Shown here: positions 1-4,975 of the stretch, one piece after another
Position numbering within the stretch: position 1 is the stretch's first letter
Layout of the letters: the number at the start of each line of letters is the position of its first letter
Origin: Candidatus Levyibacteriota bacterium
GTDB taxonomy: Bacteria; Patescibacteriota; Microgenomatia; Levybacterales; UBA12049
Assembly: GCA_023245515.1 (NCBI GenBank)
Contig: JAHFKE010000039.1
Coordinates: 4,744-9,758, forward strand
DNA: 5,015 nucleotides
Reading direction: 5' to 3'
Position numbers and translations under genes: made by a program
The notes under the pieces: generated by a model
Database searches by the model: none
Told to the model about the DNA's origin: nothing
What the model saw: only the letters and a program-made list of their open reading frames with translations

Positions 1-860
1 TTCCACAACATCATGCCTCCGAGTGCTTCAGTCTGTTTTTTATTGAGAATTCTATGTATTGCCACCCTGTGTTCTAGGTCAATCTTTTTAAGTCTAACGT
101 CTATGTTTTTTGTTGCAGTATCAAGCGCTATGATACGGGCCGCATGACGGGCGAGTTCTGATTCTGTAAAGTTTTGCTCCATAATGTTGGCGAAAATTTC
201 TTGCTCAAAAAACTCCAGGATCTTTCCCATTGATGGCTCAAAGGCGTAATTTGCCGAAAGGATTTCCTTTTGAAGCATTGGTGTTTCTTCCCCTGCCACA
301 TCAAGCATTGCTACGCCTTGTGAAGCCATACTGTTGAAGTGCGCATAGAAAATAATAACGTTTTCAAATTGCATAAGACTATTTGTTACTATTTTGAGTG
401 TTTCAGGGTTAATGGAGTCGCCTTGCAGAGGAAAGAAGGTGAACTTTCTTGATGGAAATTGAGCCTCAAACATCTTTTTGCCAAACTCACCAACAATGAT
501 TGGCTCACCAGGGTGGCTATCAATATATTTAATAAATTCTTGATAGGCATTTTTCAGAATCGCTCCGAAAAGCCCTGAATTAGCAGATAAAAAAATTACT
601 GCCGTCTTTCCATTGTGGGGTCGTAAGGCGAAGTCATTTGTCTTTTTTTTCTCTTTTATGAGTCGAAGAAGTTCATTTCTGTTGGAAACTGAGACTTCGC
701 GATAAATTTCTGCCAAGGCATAGATAAAATCACGGTTAAAAAGCACAGTGCCACGTATTCGGCGCATTTTCATACTTGCGATCTCTTCATAGGCCCCTGT
801 CAGATCTTTGAATCGGAACAGCTCATCAATTTCGCTGGTAATTTGTTTTAAATTGCTCAT
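1..860 (-). CDS. atpG: F1 ATPase gamma subunit (rotor shaft), 3' end cut by window edge
   Basis: Gamma is the central rotating shaft inside the alpha/beta hexamer and contacts the c-ring loop in the membrane. I translated this frame by hand from the ATG at 860-858; it stays open for 286 codons to the edge. The N-terminal helix carries EEIASMKMRRIRG, matching the family pattern around ITKAMEMVAASKMRK. SANSGLFGAIL near residue 95 replaces the usual SDRGLCGGLN. The C-terminal helix has ESELARHAARIIALDTATKN, matching the conserved segment around EQAARMVAMKAATDN. E. coli gamma is 287 residues, so only a short tail should be missing. It follows alpha after an 82-nt repeat-filled gap, the standard alpha-gamma order; beta and epsilon would be expected beyond the edge. 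The sequence before the start (CAGACT) is not a Shine-Dalgarno motif. The assignment is firm; whether the subunit drives synthesis or only hydrolysis cannot be read here. Confidence 0.93.
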   Translation of the reverse strand, partial: MSNLKQITSEIDELFRFKDLTGAYEEIASMKMRRIRGTVLFNRDFIYALAEIYREVSVSNRNELLRLIKEKKKTNDFALRPHNGKTAVIFLSANSGLFGAILKNAYQEFIKYIDSHPGEPIIVGEFGKKMFEAQFPSRKFTFFPLQGDSINPETLKIVTNSLMQFENVIIFYAHFNSMASQGVAMLDVAGEETPMLQKEILSANYAFEPSMGKILEFFEQEIFANIMEQNFTESELARHAARIIALDTATKNIDVRLKKIDLEHRVAIHRILNKKQTEALGGMMLW

Positions 861-867
861 AGTCTGA

Positions 868-939
868 GTAGGGAGTGGTGCGTAGGTGGTAGTGGTAGTA
901 GAAAAATCCCTACCCCCTAAAACCTACCCCCTAATCCCT
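868..939. repeat. Alpha-gamma gap: imperfect inverted repeat of 7-bp G-rich units
   Basis: The 82-nt gap is almost entirely repeat. Positions 870-895 pair without gaps to 914-939 (19 of 26 Watson-Crick), with an 18-nt loop that includes GAAAAATC. Both arms have a 7-bp period: TAGGGAG-TGGTGCG-TAGGTGG on the left and, read on the minus strand, TAGGGGG and TAGGTTT units on the right. On the mRNA-sense strand the right arm gives four runs of three or more G, so a hairpin or G-quadruplex could form between the alpha stop and the gamma start. The left arm matches the left arm of the c-like/b gap at 22 of 25 positions, so the two gap elements look related. There is no T-run after the stem, so this is not a standard terminator. 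Confidence 0.75.
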
Positions 940-942
940 GTA

Positions 943-2415
943 CTAGTGTACCCCCATTGTTTGTAATAAATCATATTTTCTTTTTTTGACTATTTCAAGC
1001 ATATCATTGAGGGTGGGGGAGGAGGCAACGATTTCTTTTACCATTGCTTGTGCCTGCGGACTTTCAAGATAGGTTTTTTGTAAGACTTCTATATCCTTCT
1101 CCATTGTTGGGATCTCTTGCCATGTTTCAAGCCAAAGCAAGCCAAAAATGACTATTTGCAGATTGGTATCGGTAACCTCAGTGGCTCCTTGAGTAAAGAA
1201 GGTGAAGATACGCTCTGCAGTCGTTAAGATTCTTTTTGTGTCAGGTCCTGTCTCTGAGCCGAAATGACTGAAGCTTTCGATTTGATTGTGTGAGGTCAAA
1301 AGGCTAATGATTTCCCGGTTCAAGCTAAGACTTAAGGAGGACTGTGTTTGGCGACCAACACGGCTGACAGAGATAAAGGGATTAATTGCCGGCCTTCTTC
1401 CTTTTGCAAAGAGGTCTACATCAAAGTAGATATGGCCGTCAGTCATTGACATTAAATTTGTTTGAATAAAACCAGCAATATCTCCCTGCACGGAATCCAC
1501 CGCAGGCAAGCAGGTGATTGATACTTCAGCGTTGTTTTTCAAAAGAAAGTTGCCTGCACGCTCAAGAAGACGCGCGTGGAGATAGAAAATGTCTGCAGGG
1601 TAGGCATTTCTTCCAGGGAAGCGCCTGCCAATAAGCATAATTTCTCTATAAAATTTGGCATGGGTAAATAAGTCATCCATAACCACAAGTACATCGTGAC
1701 CTTCATCTCGGAAATATTCAGCAAGTGTCATTGCCGAGAAAGGAGTCAGATAGATGATTCCTGACGGATCTTCAGCACCTGAAGCTATGATGACAGTATT
1801 ATTTTCGATACCATGTTTCTTAAAGACGGCTTCAGCTCTTTTTATGTCAGCCTTCTTTTTGCCAATAGCAGCATAGATGCAGATTGTTCCTAATTTTGCT
1901 TGTTTAATGATAGTTTGATAGAGAAAGCTTGTCTTTCCCGTTTTGCGGTCTCCGATAACAAGTTCTCGCTGCCCTTTGCCAAGAGGGACAAGAAAGTCGA
2001 CAATTGCCACGCCCGTCTCAAAGGTTTTCTCGATACGCTTTCTGTCAGCAATTCCTGTGGGGCTTACATCCAGAGGTCTGGAAACCTTGGGTTTGGTAAA
2101 AGTGCTTCCTACGTTGAGAGGGTTACAGAATGAATCAACCGTCTGTCCCAAAACTTCAAAGCCTACAGGCATTTCTTGTTTGGATCCTGTGCGCGTTGCC
2201 CGCACCCCCGTTTTTACAGGATACTTAGAGTAGGTAAGTATCTCAGCATATTCGCTGGTTAAGGAGAGGATGATGCCTGACTCACCAGTCTCAAACATGA
2301 TGATTTCCTGAATGGTCGCATTTGGCAAGCCCCTTACATACACAAGAGACTGTCTGGACTCTTCAACAAAGCCTATTTCTTCAGTTAGTTTTAGATAGTG
2401 ATCAAAGGATTTCAT
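943..2415 (-). CDS. atpA: F1 ATPase alpha subunit, divergent CPR-type
   Basis: Alpha forms the F1 hexamer with beta and holds the non-catalytic nucleotide sites. The 490 residues show the beta-barrel domain (about 13-80), a Walker A motif GDRKTGKT (155-162), a Walker B region VLVVMDD (242-248), RRFPGRNAYPADIFYLH (264-280) and SVSRVG (349-354), whose Arg352 corresponds to the arginine reaching into the beta catalytic site. The P-loop has Lys158 where most alphas have Gln (GDRQTGKT). SRVG together with the GDR-x-TGKT form separates it from beta. An in-frame TGA lies four codons upstream of the ATG, so the N-terminus cannot be longer. By alignment it lacks about 14 of the leading residues that in E. 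coli alpha form the delta-binding helix. No Shine-Dalgarno precedes the start; the gap hairpin reaches to within about 6 nt of it. It follows delta and precedes gamma as in standard operons. Confidence 0.96.
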   Translation of the reverse strand: MKSFDHYLKLTEEIGFVEESRQSLVYVRGLPNATIQEIIMFETGESGIILSLTSEYAEILTYSKYPVKTGVRATRTGSKQEMPVGFEVLGQTVDSFCNPLNVGSTFTKPKVSRPLDVSPTGIADRKRIEKTFETGVAIVDFLVPLGKGQRELVIGDRKTGKTSFLYQTIIKQAKLGTICIYAAIGKKKADIKRAEAVFKKHGIENNTVIIASGAEDPSGIIYLTPFSAMTLAEYFRDEGHDVLVVMDDLFTHAKFYREIMLIGRRFPGRNAYPADIFYLHARLLERAGNFLLKNNAEVSITCLPAVDSVQGDIAGFIQTNLMSMTDGHIYFDVDLFAKGRRPAINPFISVSRVGRQTQSSLSLSLNREIISLLTSHNQIESFSHFGSETGPDTKRILTTAERIFTFFTQGATEVTDTNLQIVIFGLLWLETWQEIPTMEKDIEVLQKTYLESPQAQAMVKEIVASSPTLNDMLEIVKKRKYDLLQTMGVH

Positions 2416-2420
2416 GTTAG

Positions 2421-2510
2421 CGTATCACGAGTATCACGAGTATCACGAGTATCACGGGTAAGAGAGTTTAAAGCTTCTCGTAACCCTGGTACTTCTGATA
2501 CTCATGACAC
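2421..2510. repeat. Delta-alpha gap: 9-bp tandem repeat facing a diverged inverted copy
   Basis: The unit TATCACGAG is repeated about 3.7 times from 2423 to 2458, the last copy ending GGG. The other half of the gap, read on the minus strand, carries diverged copies (TCATGAGTATCAGAAG). Positions 2422-2448 pair ungapped with 2484-2510: 20 of 27 Watson-Crick plus two wobbles, around a loop with TTTAAAGCTT. The structure fills the gap between the delta stop (2512) and the alpha start (2415) and would place a long stem just before the alpha ATG in the mRNA. One arm is nearly perfect and the other degenerate, suggesting recent re-expansion of the perfect arm or selection on pairing. It lacks the T-run of an intrinsic terminator. 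Confidence 0.82.
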
Positions 2511-2511
2511 C

Positions 2512-3021
2512 CTACTGCTTGGCATGCGATAGTAGGCCAAGGATTTCGTCTTTCTGTATCTGAAATACGCCTGCGATTTTTTTTCTTATTGAATAATCTT
2601 TGTATTTCCCATCGATAATGATAAGCGCTCCTGCTCCAATTGTTTTATCGGTTTGTATGTCAAGAAGGATATTGTTTGCTATCTCCTTTTTTACCCAAGA
2701 GGAAAAAAGCGCAATGGTCTCATCATCCGGATGGAAAGCAATAGTTAGTTGGAGAATTTTACAATTTCGTAGAGCGGTTTGTAGTTGTTTTAAAAAGGAC
2801 TCAGCCTCGCTTCTGCTGGTTTCTGCGCTGACTTTTTCGGTAAAGGTATGGATTAGTTCATCTGCGAGTTCTTGTTTTAGCCTAGAAAAGTATTCAGCTA
2901 TTGGAGGTTTTTCTTTAGAGAGAAAAATCGTGCCGGCAAAATTTTCAAGGCAAAAAAGCACCTCTCCGGCTTCGGATTTGGTTTTAACTAAACTTAGGAT
3001 TGTGTCAATTGCTTTGTCCAT
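2512..3021 (-). CDS. atpH: F1 ATPase delta subunit (stator)
   Basis: Delta links the top of the alpha/beta hexamer to the b stalk and keeps the stator from turning. The 169 residues are close to the usual length of about 177. The recognisable part is the C-terminal domain: DIQTDKTIGAGALIIIDGKY followed by DYSIRKKIAGVF (about 121-153) matches the family pattern of Asp-x-x-LIGG with a short beta hairpin and D-x-S-(I/V)-+-x-x-L. The N-terminal helical half (1-100) is divergent, and the usual YAKALF opening is not visible. The gene lies between b and alpha, exactly where delta is expected, which raises confidence. The start at 3021 is the first Met of the frame here. The upstream sequence on the mRNA strand (CCCTTAAGACCT) is not a Shine-Dalgarno motif. 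Because alpha lacks most of the usual delta-binding N-terminus, the delta-alpha contact is probably altered. Confidence 0.87.
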   Translation of the reverse strand: MDKAIDTILSLVKTKSEAGEVLFCLENFAGTIFLSKEKPPIAEYFSRLKQELADELIHTFTEKVSAETSRSEAESFLKQLQTALRNCKILQLTIAFHPDDETIALFSSWVKKEIANNILLDIQTDKTIGAGALIIIDGKYKDYSIRKKIAGVFQIQKDEILGLLSHAKQ

Positions 3022-3030
3022 AGGTCTTAA

Positions 3031-3060
3031 GGGAAAGGGGAAAGCGTAAAGGGGAAAGGG
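3031..3060. repeat. Perfect polypurine mirror repeat upstream of delta
   Basis: Thirteen bases at 3031-3043 (GGGAAAGGGGAAA) are followed by GCGT and then by their exact mirror image at 3048-3060 (AAAGGGGAAAGGG). Apart from the central C and T, the whole stretch is purine on the plus strand. Perfect homopurine mirror repeats are the class of sequence known to adopt intramolecular triplex (H-DNA) under supercoiling. In the mRNA it becomes a pyrimidine-rich tract ending about 9 nt before the delta start. It also forms the left half of the b-delta gap element, facing the CCCTAAA array. Confidence 0.85.
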
Positions 3061-3062
3061 AA

Positions 3063-3074
3063 GATAATATTATC
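3063..3074. repeat. Perfect 12-bp palindrome at the centre of the b-delta gap
   Basis: GATAATATTATC is a perfect palindrome lying exactly between the polypurine mirror repeat (ending 3060) and the CCCTAAA array (starting 3076). It acts as the symmetric centre of the whole gap: G-rich 7-bp units on one side, C-rich 7-bp units on the other. It could be the tip of a hairpin or a protein site; nothing else in the window shares it. Confidence 0.7.
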
Positions 3075-3075
3075 A

Positions 3076-3100
3076 CCCTAAACCCTAAACCCTAAACCCT
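3076..3100. repeat. (CCCTAAA)n telomere-type tandem repeat next to the b stop codon
   Basis: Four CCC tracts at 3076, 3083, 3090 and 3097, each separated by TAAA, form 3.6 perfect copies of CCCTAAA. On the mRNA-sense strand this reads TTTAGGG repeats, the plant-type telomere unit, and it begins within the TGA stop codon of b (3102-3100). It fits the G3N4G3N4G3N4G3 quadruplex pattern exactly. It is an internal repeat between two bacterial ATPase genes, so a telomere function is not implied. Confidence 0.88.
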
Positions 3101-3813
3101 CATTTAAACACTTGTTCTTTCTTTGCCTGATCAAGGGCTTCGATGACGAGTTGCTTGTGGTGGTCAAATGAAATACCCTCGCTGAGAACCAGCTCTGAAA
3201 CTCTATAGAGAACAGAATAAATATCCTCATCAACTTTTTGCAGCTGCTCTTGCTTATATGTATCAAGTTCTTTTTTTAATAATAAATATTCTTCATCAAT
3301 CTCTTTTTTCGCTATTTTCTCGGCATTAATCGTTTCCTTTTCAAGTGCATTAGTAAATTCTTTAAATTCAGAAACAGCATCTGATTCGATATCTTTTGTT
3401 ATATTTTTAAGCGTATTGATATCTTCTTCTTTTACTTGGTTGAGGATAATTTTGTACGCCTCTTGCAGTTCTTGCGAGGCTTTATGAAATGCGTCCTGCT
3501 GATTCTTCTCAAGGGAGTCCATTTTTTCTTTTAACGATGCTTGTGATTCTTGCTTGTAGAGCTCTGAATTCGAAAGTATCTCGTTGGCTTGCTTATTTGC
3601 CTGACTGATAATTTCCAGAGCCTTTCCATGGGCATCCTCTAAGAGGCGCAGTGGTTTTTGTGATAGCTCGGCTTGTAGCTGAAAATTTATCTGTTGGACG
3701 CGGTGAAATTTACTGAGATTGGCTGCATAGGATATCACTATTGCCAGGAGAATCACCGTCAATATGGCAGTGGACGCCGTTAGAAAGATGAATATGATCG
3801 GATCGATTAGCAT
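3100..3813 (-). CDS. atpF: ATPase b-like subunit (membrane-anchored stator stalk), unusually long
   Basis: The b subunit anchors the peripheral stalk in the membrane and holds F1 against rotation. The 237-residue product starts with one hydrophobic segment (about 5-30), followed by a long charged, Ala/Glu/Lys/Gln-rich helical region (about 50-200) expected to form a coiled coil. It ends with SELVLSEGISFDHHKQLVIE, which resembles the distal delta-binding end of b subunits. The usual length is 156-170 residues, so the cytoplasmic stalk is about 65-80 residues longer. The usual FxxKxxWPP-like motif after the membrane helix is absent; ISYAANLSKFHRVQQ stands there. Position directly before delta supports the assignment more than sequence identity does. 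The start ATG at 3813 has no Shine-Dalgarno upstream (CTAAATAAAC). A different single-pass coiled-coil protein recruited as a stator remains possible. Confidence 0.78.
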   Translation of the reverse strand: MLIDPIIFIFLTASTAILTVILLAIVISYAANLSKFHRVQQINFQLQAELSQKPLRLLEDAHGKALEIISQANKQANEILSNSELYKQESQASLKEKMDSLEKNQQDAFHKASQELQEAYKIILNQVKEEDINTLKNITKDIESDAVSEFKEFTNALEKETINAEKIAKKEIDEEYLLLKKELDTYKQEQLQKVDEDIYSVLYRVSELVLSEGISFDHHKQLVIEALDQAKKEQVFK

Positions 3814-3820
3814 GTTTATT

Positions 3821-3890
3821 TAGGGGGTAGGGAGTAGCGCGTAGGGGGTAGAATCTTTTCTACAACCTACAACCTACAACCTACAACCTA
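3821..3890. repeat. c-like/b gap: facing arrays of 7-bp TAGGxxG units
   Basis: The left arm 3821-3851 reads TAGGGGG-TAGGGAG-TAGCGCG-TAGGGGG-TAG. The right arm 3860-3890, read on the minus strand, is four perfect TAGGTTG units plus TAG. The arms are both 31 nt, in register, and pair at 22 of 31 positions around an 8-nt loop (AATCTTTT). The right arm is a clean tandem repeat; the left is degenerate and nearly matches the left arm of the alpha-gamma gap. In the mRNA the TAGGTTG array comes first, just after the c-like stop, and offers two-layer G-quadruplex potential. No T-run marks it as an intrinsic terminator. Confidence 0.82.
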
Positions 3891-3894
3891 CTTT

Positions 3895-4665
3895 TCATAG
3901 TACAAGAATAAAGTATGCGATGACAACTCCGAATAACATGACGAAGATCGTGATAAGCGTATTCAAGATGACGCTGATCATAATAGACTTGCTAGCGAGC
4001 GGATTACGTCCCATCGCCTCGACTCCACTACGTGAGACCCGGCCGAAGAAGCGGAAGCCAAAGAAGAAGGAAAGGAGGACGATAAGCCCGGCTATTATGT
4101 ATCGCAGGGAGCCGAGGGGTGTTTGGAATGCAGCCATTGCTCCGAGCTGGGCAGCTCGGAAGACGTTATGTGTTACACTGTCTGAAATCTGAGCAAAATG
4201 CGGACTGAAGGTGGTAAATACTTTGCCATATTTCTTCGGATCTTTTTCTGTATAGTCATCTTCAGAAATACCTATGACGGTCCCATTTTCAGTTGCCTTC
4301 TGGCCCACGCCTGCTACATCTGAAGAAGTCACGAAGTCGCCTTTCTTAATGGGCCCATTCATGGTAGAGACGAGTATGCCAGCTCTTCCGGCTGTGAGAA
4401 TGGGTAGTCCATCCGCAAGGGCTTCATCCTGTAAATACAGTGCAGGGTCAAGAGTCACGACGCCAAAAATATAGGGGTCGTAGGGCGTTGTAGAGAGCTT
4501 GTAGCCTTTTGTTGTTACCGAGACGATGCTTCCATCCTTGACCCCCTTTTCTGAGAGCTTAATGGTCAGCGCCATGCCTTGTCCCAAGTCCTGCGCGGAG
4601 ACGACAGGAGAAAGGAAGAGAAAGAAGAGAAGGCAACCTAAAATAGCTGTAGTATTTTTACGCAT
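3895..4665 (-). CDS. Secreted-domain membrane protein with a subunit-c-like hairpin lacking the ion-binding carboxylate
   Basis: This protein occupies the place of subunit c before b. Residues 1-24 are a signal peptide ending VVSA/QD. Residues 25 to about 185 are a soluble Gly/Val-rich domain expected outside the cell; its IKKGDFVTSSDVAGVG and GTVIGI segments recall beta-rich domains on CPR surface proteins (a memory-based resemblance only). Then come a membrane helix (about 188-207), a polar loop RSGVEAMGRNP (212-222) and a second helix (228-254). The loop aligns with subunit c (AVEGIARQP), keeping V-E and R-x-P. Counting 20 residues from the loop Arg, as in E. coli c (R41 to D61), lands on Ile240: the essential Asp/Glu is absent, with only N235, T236 and T239 nearby. 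Predicted topology puts the loop in the cytoplasm facing F1, as in true c. The start ATG has no Shine-Dalgarno. Ion transport by this protein alone is unlikely; a structural rotor or anchor role is inferred. Confidence 0.8.
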   Translation of the reverse strand: MRKNTTAILGCLLFFLFLSPVVSAQDLGQGMALTIKLSEKGVKDGSIVSVTTKGYKLSTTPYDPYIFGVVTLDPALYLQDEALADGLPILTAGRAGILVSTMNGPIKKGDFVTSSDVAGVGQKATENGTVIGISEDDYTEKDPKKYGKVFTTFSPHFAQISDSVTHNVFRAAQLGAMAAFQTPLGSLRYIIAGLIVLLSFFFGFRFFGRVSRSGVEAMGRNPLASKSIMISVILNTLITIFVMLFGVVIAYFILVL

Positions 4666-4718
4666 AAGTAATAATATTAAAATTTTGCATTCTAACTTTT
4701 GATTTTTGCCTTACCCTT

Positions 4719-4748
4719 ATCCTACGTATTTGGGGTTAGGGATGTCAA
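4719..4748 (-). promoter_or_regulatory. Likely sigma-70-type promoter of the ATPase operon
   Basis: On the minus strand a perfect TTGACA (4748-4743) is followed after 18 bp by TAGGAT (4724-4719, four of six matches to TATAAT). It points at the c-like gene; transcription would start near 4712 and leave a leader of about 45 nt before the ATG at 4665. No other gene lies between. An alternative -10 element, TAGAAT at 4694-4689, is a better hexamer but has no matching -35. Confidence 0.6.
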
Positions 4749-4754
4749 GAAATC

Positions 4755-4765
4755 TTACCCGGTAA
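4755..4765. promoter_or_regulatory. Short palindrome immediately upstream of the -35 box
   Basis: TTACC-C-GGTAA is a perfect 5+1+5 palindrome ending 7 bp upstream of the putative -35 hexamer. Its position suits an operator or activator site. On the minus strand it is followed by GATTTCTT, so it could also be a very weak terminator stem for RNA arriving from upstream. Five base pairs is short, and chance cannot be excluded. Confidence 0.3.
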
Positions 4766-4774
4766 ACGTCAGAA

Positions 4775-4898
4775 GAGGCATTAGGGAGGTATAGAAGAAT
4801 TAGCGAGAGTATCGCAAAGTCACCGCGTATGGTGTCTCGAGATACATCTCATTCTTCAAACCTTGTTTTCCGAATATATCGGAATTCCCTAATGCCTC
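4775..4898. other. 124-bp inverted-repeat element with nested helices: candidate structured RNA or MITE-like element
   Basis: The ends are a perfect 13-bp inverted repeat: GAGGCATTAGGGA (4775-4787) and TCCCTAATGCCTC (4886-4898). Nested inside are GGT-ata-GAAGAAT (4788-4800) with ATTCTTC-aa-ACC (4851-4862); GAGAGTATC (4805-4813) with GATACaTCTC (4841-4850, one bulged A); an apical CACC/GGTG hairpin (4821-4834); and a separate hairpin TTCCGA-atata-TCGGAA (4868-4884). Together they make a compact three-way junction closed by the outer stem, possible on either strand. I find no match to 5S rRNA, SRP RNA, tmRNA or tRNA motifs. It ends 27 bp upstream of the operon's -35 box, so it is not part of that leader. 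A mobile miniature element with 13-bp terminal repeats is the main alternative; no clear target duplication is visible. Confidence 0.6.
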
Positions 4899-4934
4899 AG
4901 CATAGATATCACCTTCTTTCGATGAGTTTGGAAT

Positions 4935-4964
4935 GGACGATCACATCGTGATCACTTGTTGTCC
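4935..4964. other. Hairpin downstream of the possible upstream gene's stop
   Basis: GGAC (4935-4938) pairs with GTCC (4961-4964), and inside it GATCAC (4939-4944) pairs perfectly with GTGATC (4948-4953) around ATC, leaving a 7-nt bulge on one side. It lies 12 nt past the stop of the possible upstream coding tail. There is no T-run on the minus strand after it, so if it terminates transcription it does so atypically. Confidence 0.4.
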
Positions 4965-4975
4965 GCCGATGTCGC

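Noticed and set aside
1900..2233. Plus-strand open frames inside alpha
   Set aside because: They lie opposite a well-conserved alpha sequence, have no family motifs, and are explained as antisense shadows.
2421..2510. CRISPR array
   Set aside because: The 9-bp units are contiguous, with no spacers.
2600..3049. 149-codon plus-strand open frame opposite delta
   Set aside because: It mirrors the delta gene; the Ser/Phe-rich product has no recognisable domain and the delta C-terminal motif decides the strand.
3076..3100. True chromosome telomere or contig end
   Set aside because: The repeat is short and internal, flanked on both sides by genes of the same operon.
3078..3266. 62-codon minus-strand frame overlapping the end of b
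   Set aside because: Out of frame within the b coding sequence, with a product partly made of the telomere-type repeat.
3920..4474. Plus-strand frames opposite the c-like gene
   Set aside because: Low-complexity Arg/Lys/Pro-rich or Ser-rich shadows; the minus frame has a signal peptide and membrane helices.
4731..4743. GTTAGGG as an integron attC core
   Set aside because: It does not match the GTTRRRY core, and no paired partner core is present.
4775..4898. 5S rRNA, suggested by length, a three-way junction and a GCGAGAGTA string
   Set aside because: The second arm is only a 17-nt hairpin, and conserved 5S segments such as CCGAACUC are absent; GCGAGAGTA sits on the wrong side of the fold.
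4829..4951. Plus-strand open frame of about 40 codons starting ATG GTG TCT
   Set aside because: It runs across the nested helices of the inverted-repeat element and shows no coding signal or ribosome site.
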